This document shows, one piece after another, positions 39,463 to 48,590 of a stretch of 64,000 nucleotides of DNA (its first letter is position 1; each line of letters opens with the position of its first letter). The position numbers and the translations under genes were made by a program. The notes under the pieces were generated by a model that did no database searches, had not been told where the DNA came from, and saw nothing but the letters and a program-made list of their open reading frames with translations. This DNA comes from an uncultured Clostridia bacterium (lineage in GTDB: Bacteria; Bacillota; Clostridia; Oscillospirales; Acutalibacteraceae): positions 1-64,000 of the forward strand of contig CAMHQC010000004.1 of NCBI GenBank assembly GCA_946187325.1. Reading direction: 5' to 3'.

Positions 39463-39918
39463 TTATTTCTCTTTTAAAAGCTTATTAAGCTCGTCCATAA
39501 AGGTTTCAATATCCTTAAAAGAACGGTAGACTGAAGCGAATCGAACGTAGCTTACTTCGTCAATACTCTTTAGCTCGTTCATAGCGAGTTCGCCGATTTG
39601 CTCGGTTGTAACCTCGCGGTCAAGGCTCGACTGCACCTTGCTCTCGATAGTGTTTACTATTTCCTCGATTTTATCAATCGAAACAGGTCTTTTCTCACAC
39701 GCTCTGACTAAACCGTTAGTGAGCTTGTTTCTATCAAAACTCTCGCGGCTTTTATCACGCTTTACAACGATAACGGGCACAGTCTCGATAATTTCGTGAG
39801 TAGTAAATCTCTTACCGCATTTAAGACACTCTCTGCGTCGTCTGATACGTTCGCTGTCGTCAGCCGAGCGGGAGTCGATTACCTTCGATTCTGTATAAGA
39901 GCAAAACGGACATTTCAT
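39463..39918 (-). CDS. nrdR: Ribonucleotide reductase repressor NrdR
   Basis: The 151-residue repressor of ribonucleotide reductase genes has an N-terminal zinc ribbon ([23 protein letters not shown]) and an ATP-cone domain ([16 protein letters not shown] onward). I chose ATG 39918, giving the canonical MKCPFC start, six bases after AGGGGTG. No NrdR box or nrd gene is seen in the window. Confidence 0.95.
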   Translation of the reverse strand: MKCPFCSYTESKVIDSRSADDSERIRRRRECLKCGKRFTTHEIIETVPVIVVKRDKSRESFDRNKLTNGLVRACEKRPVSIDKIEEIVNTIESKVQSSLDREVTTEQIGELAMNELKSIDEVSYVRFASVYRSFKDIETFMDELNKLLKEK

Positions 39919-40031
39919 TTCATACACCCCTGAATTTATATTTCATTAAAAGCATTATAACACAAGATATAGAAGATTGCAAGCTATATTTAGTATGTTT
40001 TGCTAAAAAAGAAATAAAAATTGTGGCCGAG

Positions 40032-40469
40032 TTACATATATTTTTCCGCCGCGGCTACGGCTAAACGGTCGCATCTCTCGTTTTCGGGATGCCCCGCGTG
40101 ACCTTTAACCCAGTTTATATCGACATCGTGCGTGTCGTATAGTACCAAAAGCCTTTCCCAAAGCTCAGGGTTTAGGGCTTTTTCTTTTTTATTTCTCATC
40201 CATCCGTTAGCCTTCCATTTTTTAGCCCAGCCCTGAGTGAGAGCGTTCGCTACGTACTGGCTGTCGGTGTAAAGCTCTACGCGGCAAGGCTCCTTTAAAA
40301 GCTCTAACGCCTTTATTACCGCCGTAAGCTCCATACGGTTGTTGGTTGTATCGGCTTCTCCGCCCGAAATTTCTTTTTCTACGCCTTTATATCTGAGAAT
40401 TGCTCCCCAGCCCCCTGGACCCGGGTTGCCTTTACAGGCTCCGTCCGTAAAAATTTCAACATTTTTCAT
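40032..40469 (-). CDS. rnhA: Ribonuclease HI
   Basis: The 145-residue enzyme degrades RNA in RNA-DNA hybrids. The four catalytic acids are seen in [19 protein letters not shown] (Asp), NNRMELTAV (Glu), LYTDSQYV (Asp) and ENERCDRLA (Asp). I chose ATG 40469, seven bases after GAGG. It is encoded between two inverted copies of the hairpin repeat. Confidence 0.95.
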   Translation of the reverse strand: MKNVEIFTDGACKGNPGPGGWGAILRYKGVEKEISGGEADTTNNRMELTAVIKALELLKEPCRVELYTDSQYVANALTQGWAKKWKANGWMRNKKEKALNPELWERLLVLYDTHDVDINWVKGHAGHPENERCDRLAVAAAEKYM

Positions 40470-40596
40470 ATACATACCTCGCAGTTTTGTTACTTTGAGT
40501 ATACCATTTTATTGTTTGTAATGCAATACGGCATTAAAATATTAAAACCTGTCTATAATATTATAAAAATGTATATCCAAATTCTTCCGCTATCTC

Positions 40597-40626
40597 TTGA
40601 CATAGGGGAGGTGAATAAGTTACAAT
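40597..40626 (+). promoter_or_regulatory. Promoter of the RNase J gene
   Basis: TTGACA (40597-40602) and TACAAT (40621-40626) are separated by 18 bases. It lies about 320 bases before rnjA, so the whole hairpin repeat is in the leader. Confidence 0.65.
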
Positions 40627-40677
40627 ATAGTGAATACTTATAATAGGATAATAGGCAAATAGCGCAATTTGTCTTAT

Positions 40678-40915
40678 TTACTCTATAGGAAATTACTCAA
40701 AATCGGTAAAAAAATTCAAGCGTACCTATGTTAAGGAAAAGAACATTTCACCTAACTCCTATAGAGCAAAAATATAAATATTGTCTGCTCAGTTGCACGC
40801 TGCGCGCGCACGAGCTGAGGTGATGTTCAAAACTTGTTTTGGGTAACATCACCCATACAACGGAAAGGACTATGCGAAAGCGGACGCGCCGATTGCGCGC
40901 GCTTTCTTAGAGAAC
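40678..40915 (+). repeat. Multi-hairpin repeat in the rnjA leader, copy 4
   Basis: In order: a 92-bp unit with CTCTATAGGA/TCCTATAGAG ends (40678-40769), ATAAATATT, the GC-rich GCTCAG...GAGCTGAG palindrome (40788-40819), a strong GGTGATGTTCAAAAC/GTTTTGGGTAACATCACC hairpin (40819-40854), then GGAAAGGACTATG (40862-40874) and a GCG-rich stem (GAAAGCG...CGCTTTC). It is the inverted counterpart of 39085-39430 and a diverged relative of the copies at 8.7 and 30.5 kb. Confidence 0.8.
40872..40910 (+). CDS. 12-residue basic leader peptide in the rnjA leader
   Basis: The frame codes for MRKRTRRLRALS and ends in TAG. GGAAAGG lies just before it, at the spot where two other repeat copies start real genes. 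Six of 12 residues are Arg and one is Lys. It ends 35 bases before the rnjA start. It may be a regulatory leader peptide or an accident of the repeat; translation is not shown. Confidence 0.35.
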   Translation: MRKRTRRLRALS

Positions 40916-40945
40916 GGAAAATCTAAAGAAAACGGAGGTATATTT

Positions 40946-42724
40946 GTGGCTGAATATAAAAAACAAAAGCGCTTTACAGGTAAACGAGGCGTAAAAGCCA
41001 ATTCGGGCAAGAAGTATTATAACAACAGAAAACCGCAAAAAAGAAAGAAACAGCCCGAAAAATCTAAACCGTCAATAAAAATCGCGTTTTTAGGCGGACT
41101 TAACGAAATCGGAAAGAATATTACTTTATTCGAGTGCGAGGGAGATATTGTACTGCTCGACTGCGGTATGGCTTTTCCTGACGGAGATATGCTCGGAGTA
41201 GACCTTGTGATCCCCGATTTCAGCTATATCGAGCAGAATATAGATAAAGTAAAGGGTATGGTAGTTACCCACGGACACGAGGATCATATCGGCGGAATAC
41301 CGTTTTTACTCTCAAAAATGAATATCCCGATTTACGGCACACCGCTTACAATCGGACTTTTAAGCAATAAATTAAAGGAACACAGCCTCTTTAACTCGGC
41401 TAAGCTCAACGTAGTTAACGCGGGCGGAAGGGTTAAAATCGGATGCTTCGAGGCGGAGTTTATTCACGTGAACCATTCAATCCCCGACTCCTGCGCTATC
41501 GCGCTTCATACTCCGGCGGGAGTAGTTGTACATTCGGGCGACTTTAAAATCGACTGTACGCCCTTTGTCGGAAATATGATTGACCTTCATTCGTTCGCGC
41601 GTCTCGGTAACGAGGGCGTACTCGCGTTTTTGTGCGAGAGTACTAACGCCGATCGTCCGGGCTATACCGCTACGGAACAGACCGTAACCTCGAGCTTGGA
41701 CAGTCTTTTCCGCGACGCTATAAACAGCCGGATTATTATAGCTACCTTCGCGTCGAATGTTAACCGCGTCCAGCAGATTATCGACTGCGCCGAAAAATAT
41801 AACCGAAAGGTAGCTTTCTCGGGACGTTCAATGGTCAATTATATGAAGGTTGCCGAGGAACTCGGATATCTTAAAATTCCTAACAATATGGTTATAGATA
41901 TTGATATGCTCTCGAGATTTAATCCCGAGCAGATTGTCTTAATTACTACAGGAAGCCAGGGCGAGCCTATGTCCGCGCTTTCGAGAATGGCTTATTCCGA
42001 TCACAGAAAGGTCGTAGTAGGCGAGGGCGACTTTATTATCATTTCCGCTAATCCTATCCCGGGTAACGAGAAAACTGTCGGAAATGTAGTTGATGAGCTT
42101 CTAAAGAGAGGCTGTAAGGTTATTTACGAGGGTATGTATGATGTTCACGTATCCGGACACGCCTGCCAGGAGGAGCTTAAAATTCTCCAAAAGCTCGTAA
42201 ACGCTAAGTATTTTATTCCTGTTCACGGCGAACAGAAGCACCTTAGAAAGAACGCCGAGCTCGCTCAGTCCTTAGGCGTTGATAAAAAGAATATATATAT
42301 CGGTGATATCGGAAGCCAAATCGAAGTGAACGAAAAATATATGAAGGAGCTTTCGCCCGTTACCGCGGGAAAAGTTTTCGTAGACGGACTCGGTGTAGGA
42401 GATGTAGGCTCTATCGTTTTACGCGACAGAAAACATCTCGCCCAGGACGGACTCATTATTATCGTAGCTTCGCTCGACGTTTACGACGGTCACGTTATAA
42501 GCGGTCCCGATATTGTGTCGAGAGGCTTTGTATATGTCCGCGAGAGCGAGGAATTGCTCGACGAAATCCGCGAGCGCGCGCTCAATATCCTCGAGGACTG
42601 CGCCGATAATAACATAAAAGAATGGGGTACTATTAAGAATCGTATTAAGGACGACGTTTCCAAAATGATTGGACAGAAAACCCGTCGCTTCCCGATGATT
42701 CTCCCGATTTTACAGGAAGTTTAA
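40946..42724 (+). CDS. rnjA: Ribonuclease J
   Basis: The 592-residue protein starts at GTG 40946, behind GGAGGT. A basic, Lys-rich N-terminal tail (about 1-43) is followed by a metallo-beta-lactamase/beta-CASP nuclease. Motifs: VVTHGHEDHIGGIPF (zinc ligands), HSIPDSCAI, VVHSGDFKIDCTP, and later VSGHACQEELK and PVHGEQKHL. It is a combined endo- and 5'-exonuclease for mRNA decay and rRNA maturation. The leader of about 320 bases is highly structured, which suggests post-transcriptional or autogenous control, as is known for several RNase genes. Confidence 0.95.
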   Translation: MAEYKKQKRFTGKRGVKANSGKKYYNNRKPQKRKKQPEKSKPSIKIAFLGGLNEIGKNITLFECEGDIVLLDCGMAFPDGDMLGVDLVIPDFSYIEQNIDKVKGMVVTHGHEDHIGGIPFLLSKMNIPIYGTPLTIGLLSNKLKEHSLFNSAKLNVVNAGGRVKIGCFEAEFIHVNHSIPDSCAIALHTPAGVVVHSGDFKIDCTPFVGNMIDLHSFARLGNEGVLAFLCESTNADRPGYTATEQTVTSSLDSLFRDAINSRIIIATFASNVNRVQQIIDCAEKYNRKVAFSGRSMVNYMKVAEELGYLKIPNNMVIDIDMLSRFNPEQIVLITTGSQGEPMSALSRMAYSDHRKVVVGEGDFIIISANPIPGNEKTVGNVVDELLKRGCKVIYEGMYDVHVSGHACQEELKILQKLVNAKYFIPVHGEQKHLRKNAELAQSLGVDKKNIYIGDIGSQIEVNEKYMKELSPVTAGKVFVDGLGVGDVGSIVLRDRKHLAQDGLIIIVASLDVYDGHVISGPDIVSRGFVYVRESEELLDEIRERALNILEDCADNNIKEWGTIKNRIKDDVSKMIGQKTRRFPMILPILQEV

Positions 42725-42775
42725 TGACAGGTAACAGGTTTTAGGTTACAGGTTATAGGTTTTGGGTTACATTAA
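42725..42775 (+). repeat. Short GGTTAYAG-type tandem repeats
   Basis: Degenerate 7-8 base units (GGTAACA, GGTTTTA, GGTTACA, GGTTATA, GGTTTTG, GGTTACA) fill the gap between rnjA and gdpP. The same motif occurs after other genes at 45 kb, 53 kb and 60 kb. Confidence 0.6.
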
Positions 42776-42800
42776 CAGTTTAAATGTGGAGATTTAAAAT

Positions 42801-44741
42801 ATGAGAAGGAAAGTATGGACCACGAGTCCGTGGTTTTTGGTAATCGCGGTATTGCTTTTCGTTATGTCGGCGTTTACCTTCCGGTACAATTTCATATTAT
42901 CCTGCGCTGAGATAGCTGTCGGAGCCGCTTCGGTTTTCTTTGTTATTGTTTCGAGAATCAGGCTCAAGAAATATATCGAAAAAACCGTCTCAAGCACAAT
43001 CTCCAATATTTCCGATATTAACCAGACTTACCTCGAGCGGTTTAAAATGCCCGTAGTTGTGGTAGGAAAATTCGGCGATATTTTGTGGAGTAACTCGCGC
43101 TTTAAAAAGCAGCTGTGTATGGGCAGAAATCCCGTTAACGAGAATATTACCGTGTATCTCGGCTCAAAAACCGTCGATGAAGCCGCCGACAGCGATGTTC
43201 TCGAAATCTATTTCGACGGACATCACTACGCCGTTTACTGTACCGCTTCCGACGAGGGATATGTTTTCTTCTTTATAGATAATACCCACTACAGCACTAT
43301 CGCTAAAAAGTTTAACGAAACTCAAAAATCGGTAGCGCTTATCGTGTTTGATAACAGGGAACAGTTCTCTAACGACAGCGAGGAAGATACCGTCGCGGTA
43401 GTTACCGAGGTGGAGAACAAGCTTCTGAGATTCGCTATCGACAACGGCGCTCTCTATAAACGCCTTCCGTCGAATAAGTATATGATAATCTTCGACAAAA
43501 TCCATCTCGATAAGATTATCGCCGATAAATTCCCTATTTTAAAAGAAATCCGTACCATTAAGTACAACGACCGTGAAGCGACAATTTCAGTCGGAATAGG
43601 CGCGGACTGCGACTCTATAGTCGAAAGCGAACAGAAGGCCAGAAAGGCTCTCGATATGTCGCTCGGCAGAGGCGGAGACCAGGTAGCCGTAATGCGCGGT
43701 GAAAACTACGAGTTTTTCGGAGGAGTTTCCTCGGGAATCGAGCGTATGAGTAAGGTTAGAACCCGAGTTGTCGCTACCTCGATTTCGAGGGTTATTACCG
43801 AATCCGACCGAGTTCTTATTATGGGACACCGTTTCTCCGATTTAGACTGTATCGGAGCGGCTGTAGGACTTCAGCCTGTTATCGAAAAAGGCTTTAAAAA
43901 GAACTGCCGAATCGTAGTAAACAAGGAAAGCTCTATGGCTCAAAGCCTCATTAATCACGTCGAGGCTGAAAAGAAAAATATGTTTATTTCGGTAGAGGAA
44001 GGAATAAAATATTTAACCCCTAAAACTCTGCTTATCGTAGTAGATACCCATATTCCGAATGTGGTTGAAAGCCCAGAAATACTCGAAAAGAGTAAACGCG
44101 TTGTCGTAATCGACCACCATCGAAAAATGGTTAATTATATTGATAACGCTATTGTCTTTTTCCACGAACCGACTTCGTCGTCCGCGTGCGAAATGGTCGC
44201 CGAGCTTATTACATATTTAGGCGAAAATCATTGCTCAAAGCTTCAGGCTGAGGCGATGCTTTCGGGAATAATGCTCGATACCAAAAATTTTGTACTCCGT
44301 ACGGGAGTACGCACCTTTGAAGCGGCGGCGTTCCTGCGTAAGAAAGGCGCCGATACCGTCGAAACAAAGCGCTTGTTCTCAAGCTCGCTTGAGATTCATA
44401 AGGAAAAATATAAAATCGTAGACAGCGCCGAGCTGTTAAGCGGATGCGCTGTTGCGGTTACAGATACCGTAAGCGAAAATATCCGCCTTATCTGCGCTCA
44501 GGCCGCGGATGAGCTTCTCACGATTGAGGGAGTTGACGCGGGCTTCGTTATCTTTAAATCCGCCGACGGCACGGTTAATATCTCCGCGAGAAGCTACGGA
44601 AAGCTTAACGTCCAGGTGGTTATGGAAGCTCTGGGCGGCGGAGGCCATCAGAATATGGCGGCTACACAGCTCGGAAAAATTACCCTCAAAGAAGCTAAAG
44701 ACACGCTTCTTACGGCGATTGATAATATTATAAATGTATAG
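42801..44741 (+). CDS. gdpP: Cyclic-di-AMP phosphodiesterase (GdpP/YybT)
   Basis: The 646-residue protein hydrolyses c-di-AMP. It has two N-terminal membrane helices (about 11-52), a PAS-like domain (about 75-150), a degenerate GGDEF domain (about 165-300, without the GGDEF catalytic motif) and a DHH-DHHA1 module. Motifs: GHRFSDLDCIGAA, VVDTHIPN, VIDHHRKMVN and GGGGHQNMAATQL. The order gdpP-rplI-dnaB is conserved in Firmicutes. Confidence 0.95.
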   Translation: MRRKVWTTSPWFLVIAVLLFVMSAFTFRYNFILSCAEIAVGAASVFFVIVSRIRLKKYIEKTVSSTISNISDINQTYLERFKMPVVVVGKFGDILWSNSRFKKQLCMGRNPVNENITVYLGSKTVDEAADSDVLEIYFDGHHYAVYCTASDEGYVFFFIDNTHYSTIAKKFNETQKSVALIVFDNREQFSNDSEEDTVAVVTEVENKLLRFAIDNGALYKRLPSNKYMIIFDKIHLDKIIADKFPILKEIRTIKYNDREATISVGIGADCDSIVESEQKARKALDMSLGRGGDQVAVMRGENYEFFGGVSSGIERMSKVRTRVVATSISRVITESDRVLIMGHRFSDLDCIGAAVGLQPVIEKGFKKNCRIVVNKESSMAQSLINHVEAEKKNMFISVEEGIKYLTPKTLLIVVDTHIPNVVESPEILEKSKRVVVIDHHRKMVNYIDNAIVFFHEPTSSSACEMVAELITYLGENHCSKLQAEAMLSGIMLDTKNFVLRTGVRTFEAAAFLRKKGADTVETKRLFSSSLEIHKEKYKIVDSAELLSGCAVAVTDTVSENIRLICAQAADELLTIEGVDAGFVIFKSADGTVNISARSYGKLNVQVVMEALGGGGHQNMAATQLGKITLKEAKDTLLTAIDNIINV

Positions 44742-44791
44742 TATTAAATTTATATAGATAAGGCTCGCGCCTTAAGAAAGGTAAGGTTAAA

Positions 44792-45241
44792 ATGAAAGTT
44801 ATTTTATTAAAAGACGTTAAACCTTTAGGAAAGAAAGGCGAACTTGTAAACGCTTCGGACGGATACGCCCGCAACTTTCTTTTTCCCAGAAAGCTCGCGC
44901 GTGAAGCTAACGCTCAGGCTATGAACGAGTATAAAAACGCCGAGGACAGCAAGAATTATAAAATAGCTACCCAGAAGGCTCAGGCTAACCACTATAAAGA
45001 ACAGCTCGAGGGCAAAACCCTCACTATGAAAGCTAAAGGCAGCGGCGATAAGCTTTTCGGAAGCGTTACCGCTAAGGATATCGCGGCTGAAATTAAGAAT
45101 AAGTATCAGATTACCGTCGATAAGAGAAAGCTTGTACTTCCACAGGATATCAAGTCTTTCGGAAACTATACCGTAGAGGTTAAACTCTATACGGGTATTT
45201 CCGCTAAGGTTAAGGTTGAGGTTGTAGACGCGGAGAAGTAA
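44792..45241 (+). CDS. rplI: 50S ribosomal protein L9
   Basis: The 149-residue protein starts with the canonical [17 protein letters not shown] and continues [18 protein letters not shown], a long connecting helix and a C-terminal RNA-binding domain ([12 protein letters not shown]). Its length is typical. Confidence 0.98.
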   Translation: MKVILLKDVKPLGKKGELVNASDGYARNFLFPRKLAREANAQAMNEYKNAEDSKNYKIATQKAQANHYKEQLEGKTLTMKAKGSGDKLFGSVTAKDIAAEIKNKYQITVDKRKLVLPQDIKSFGNYTVEVKLYTGISAKVKVEVVDAEK

Positions 45242-45242
45242 G

Positions 45243-45265
45243 CGGATTACAGGTTATAGCTGTTA
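45243..45265 (+). repeat. Short GGTTAYAG-type repeat
   Basis: GGATTACAGGTTATAG and GTTAACG lie between rplI and dnaB and resemble the repeats at 42.7 kb. Confidence 0.4.
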
Positions 45266-45312
45266 ACGTGATAATCACTGAATGTCAGAAGGTTAGATGA
45301 GGAGATTTAAAG

Positions 45313-46689
45313 ATGGCGGATGCTAATGTGAAAACTGGATATGACGGATTAAATCTGCCCTATAGTCCCGAGGCGGAACAGGCGGTTTTGGGCGCGATTA
45401 TCCTCGATAACAGGATGCTTGACGAAGTAGTTGAGGTTTTAGGCGATTCTAAATTCTTCTACGTCGCGCTTCACCGAGTGATTTATTCCGCTATGCTCGA
45501 CCTGTTTAACACGGGAAAAAGCGTGGATTTTGTAACTCTGCTCGAAGTTCTTAAACGTGAAAGAGAGTTCGACGACGCTACGGGCAAAACCTACCTTATG
45601 GATTTAGCCCAGAACTGTCCGTCGGTTTCAAACGCGCCCGAGTACGCTAAAATTGTTCGTGATAAATACGATGTGCGAAGGCTTATAAATACCTCGCGCG
45701 ATATTATAGACGAGGCTTCCGCGGGCGAAAGCGAGCCGAAGGTTCTTATTGACTCCGCGGAGCAGAAAATTTTTGATATTAGACGTGATAATACCCAAGG
45801 CTTAGAGGAACTCTCCAAGGTAGTGCTTCGGGAGTTCGACCGATTGGACGCGCTTAATAATAACGCCGACGCTTTACTGAAACCGATTCCGTCGGGTATA
45901 GGCGATCTCGACAGGGTAATTACGGGGCTTAACCGTTCCGACCTTATTCTGCTCGCGGCTCGCCCGGGTATGGGTAAAACCAGTTTCGCGCTCAATATAG
46001 CGCGTTACGTCGCTTCTACAGCTAAAAAGACCGTGGCGTTTTTCTCGCTCGAAATGACTAAGGAACAGCTCGCTTCCAGGCTTATGTCCACCGAAGCGCT
46101 CGTTCAGGGCACAAAGCTTAGAACAGGTAAGCTCTCCGACGAGGAATGGGTTCGAATTGTTTCCGCGGGCGACGTGTTGTCGAAATGCAAATTTTATCTC
46201 GACGATACCCCCGGTATCACCGTTGCCGAAATTAAATCGAAGTTAAGACGACTTAAAAATATAGACTTGGTAGTAATCGACTACCTCCAGCTTATGACCA
46301 GCGGACGCAGAATTGATAATCGTGTCCAGGAGGTATCCGAAATTACAAGAAACCTAAAGATTCTCGCTAAGGAAATGAACGTACCCGTAATATGTCTCTC
46401 CCAGCTTAACCGTGCCGCCGAATCACGACAGGATCACCGTCCTATGCTTTCGGATTTGCGTGAGTCGGGCTCTATCGAGCAGGACGCGGATATTATTCTT
46501 TTTCTCTATCGTGACGGCTATTACTCTAAGTCGGGCGACGAAGAAAACGAACCCGCGGGACCCGCCGCGGACGAGAACAGCGGCGAGTGTATCGTAGCTA
46601 AAAACCGACACGGCGAAACTACTACAGTTAAATTGCACTGGCAGGGCGAGTTTATGCGCTTCACTTCTGTGGAGAGGAATTATGAGTAA
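45313..46689 (+). CDS. dnaB: Replicative DNA helicase DnaB
   Basis: The 458-residue hexameric helicase has an N-terminal helical domain (LPYSPEAEQAVLGAIILDN) and a RecA-like motor domain with Walker A ARPGMGKTSFALN (about 217), Walker B LVVIDYLQLM and the Arg-containing ESGSIEQDADIILFLYR. There is no intein. It overlaps tilS by eight bases. Confidence 0.98.
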   Translation: MADANVKTGYDGLNLPYSPEAEQAVLGAIILDNRMLDEVVEVLGDSKFFYVALHRVIYSAMLDLFNTGKSVDFVTLLEVLKREREFDDATGKTYLMDLAQNCPSVSNAPEYAKIVRDKYDVRRLINTSRDIIDEASAGESEPKVLIDSAEQKIFDIRRDNTQGLEELSKVVLREFDRLDALNNNADALLKPIPSGIGDLDRVITGLNRSDLILLAARPGMGKTSFALNIARYVASTAKKTVAFFSLEMTKEQLASRLMSTEALVQGTKLRTGKLSDEEWVRIVSAGDVLSKCKFYLDDTPGITVAEIKSKLRRLKNIDLVVIDYLQLMTSGRRIDNRVQEVSEITRNLKILAKEMNVPVICLSQLNRAAESRQDHRPMLSDLRESGSIEQDADIILFLYRDGYYSKSGDEENEPAGPAADENSGECIVAKNRHGETTTVKLHWQGEFMRFTSVERNYE

Positions 46690-47986
46690 TTTCGTAAACG
46701 AAGTCGAGCGGACTATGCTCGGGTATAATATGATTGACCCGAACGATACGGTAATCGCGGCTCTTTCGGGAGGCGCGGATTCTGTGTCACTACTCTACGC
46801 CCTTAATTCCTTAAAAGAAAAATACTCGCTGAACATAAAAGCCGCTCATCTAAACCACAATCTGCGCGGAGCGGAAGCAGAGCGTGACGAAAAATTTGTC
46901 CGAAGTCTTTGCGAAAATCTTAAAATCGAGCTTTTTGTAAAAAGCGTCGATATTAAAAAAATCGCCGAAACAGAAAAAATCGGAACGGAGCTTGCGGGGA
47001 GAAACGAGCGCTATAAATTTTTCAGCGGGCTTTCCGAAAAATACGGCGCTAAAATCGCTACCGCCCATAACGCCGACGATAATCTCGAAACTGTTATTTT
47101 TAATTTAATCAGAGGCGCGGGGATAAACGGTATGAGCGGAATTAAACCCGTCAGGGATAATATAATCCGTCCGCTTATTAGGCTGAGCCGAACCGAGATC
47201 GAAAGCTATATCGAGGAAAACTCGCTGTCGTATGTGACAGACAGCACCAATCTGACCGACGATTATACCCGAAATAAAATACGACATTCACTCGTTCCAA
47301 TTATGAAAGAGATTAACCCGAACGTGCTGAAAAATGTCGCCGATGAAACTGAAATTTTCAGCAGCGTTAATTCTTATTTAGAATTAAAATCTGATGAATA
47401 TATAAAAAAATGCCGTACAGAAAACGGCTATAAAACCGACGAACTTAAAAAAATTCCCGACGAAATTAAACCGACCGTTATCTACAGGTTGTTAAAGCAA
47501 AACGAAATTTTGCCCGAGTATAAGCATATTTCGCTGATTTTATCCGTTCTTAATTCAGGCGCGGTTGATTTAAACGGAAGTATACGCGCGGTGTCGAAGC
47601 AGGGGATACTGAGGTTTACCGCGACCGATAAACCCACCGATTGTATTTCCGAAATAGAATTAAAAATCCCGATGGAATTTAAATATAACGGCAACGATTA
47701 TTCTGTAAAAGAAATAAAAAACAGTCCCGAAGCTCTTAAGCTCTCGGTGATTGAAAATAGTCCTGTATTCAGAACAAGAAGCGCGGGGGATAAGTTCACC
47801 CTGCCAAAAAGAAAGGTAACTAAATCGCTAAAAAAGCTCTTTAACGAGCTTAAAATCCCCGAAGAAAACCGGGATTCTATCCTGATTCTCGCGAGTGGCA
47901 GCGAGGTTTACTGGATAGACGGAATAGGCGCCTCGGAAAACGCCCGTGACTATAACGAAAGCGGATTTATTATAAAAAAATTTTAA
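46682..47986 (+). CDS. tilS: tRNA(Ile)-lysidine synthase
   Basis: The 434-residue enzyme converts cytidine 34 of tRNA-Ile(CAU) to lysidine. The PP-loop ATPase motif AALSGGADSVSLLYAL is at about 28. AHLNHNLRGAEAERDEKFV and TAHNADDNLETVIFNLIRG follow, and C-terminal substrate-binding domains end the protein (SAGDKFTLPKRKVTKSLKK). It lies between dnaB and hpt, a common Firmicutes order. Confidence 0.95.
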   Translation: MSNFVNEVERTMLGYNMIDPNDTVIAALSGGADSVSLLYALNSLKEKYSLNIKAAHLNHNLRGAEAERDEKFVRSLCENLKIELFVKSVDIKKIAETEKIGTELAGRNERYKFFSGLSEKYGAKIATAHNADDNLETVIFNLIRGAGINGMSGIKPVRDNIIRPLIRLSRTEIESYIEENSLSYVTDSTNLTDDYTRNKIRHSLVPIMKEINPNVLKNVADETEIFSSVNSYLELKSDEYIKKCRTENGYKTDELKKIPDEIKPTVIYRLLKQNEILPEYKHISLILSVLNSGAVDLNGSIRAVSKQGILRFTATDKPTDCISEIELKIPMEFKYNGNDYSVKEIKNSPEALKLSVIENSPVFRTRSAGDKFTLPKRKVTKSLKKLFNELKIPEENRDSILILASGSEVYWIDGIGASENARDYNESGFIIKKF

Positions 47987-48007
47987 TTAACATAAAGGAG
48001 TATAGGT

Positions 48008-48544
48008 ATGCATAAGGATTTGGAAAAAATTCTCGTAAGCGAAAGTGAAATTAAGGAAATTGTCGAGCGTCTGGCTGCTGAAATCGACCGCGATTATCAG
48101 GACAAGGACTGGATTATGGTAGGCGTTCTTAAAGGAAGCGTTCTGTTTATGGCTGACCTTATGAAAGCGATGAAAAACGACTTTAAAATTGACTTCGTAG
48201 TAGTATCTTCCTATGCCGACGGTACCGAAAGCACAGGCAGAGTTAACGTGCTCAAGGATATTTCCCAGTCTATCGTGGGTAAGGACTTACTTATTGTCGA
48301 GGATATTATCGACTCCGGCAATACGCTCAACTTCCTTGTAAAATACTTTATGGCTAAGGGGGCTAATACCGTAAAAATGGTAACCCTGTTCGATAAGCCC
48401 GACAGAAGAAAGGTAGAAGTTCCCGTCGAGTATGTCGGAAAGGTTATCCCCGACGCGTTTATCGTAGGTTACGGACTCGATTACGCCGAGAAATACCGTA
48501 CTCTGCCTTATGTCGGAATTTTAAAACCAGAGGTTTATTCTTAA
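48008..48544 (+). CDS. hpt: Hypoxanthine phosphoribosyltransferase
   Basis: The 178-residue purine-salvage enzyme makes IMP or GMP from hypoxanthine or guanine and PRPP. The PRPP loop is LIVEDIIDSGNTLNFL (about 97-112) and the family signature FVVVSSYADGT is upstream. The order tilS-hpt-ftsH is widely conserved. Confidence 0.95.
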   Translation: MHKDLEKILVSESEIKEIVERLAAEIDRDYQDKDWIMVGVLKGSVLFMADLMKAMKNDFKIDFVVVSSYADGTESTGRVNVLKDISQSIVGKDLLIVEDIIDSGNTLNFLVKYFMAKGANTVKMVTLFDKPDRRKVEVPVEYVGKVIPDAFIVGYGLDYAEKYRTLPYVGILKPEVYS

Positions 48545-48590
48545 TAAATCGAAAGATAATTACAATACTATATTAAGGAGTGAATGAGTA

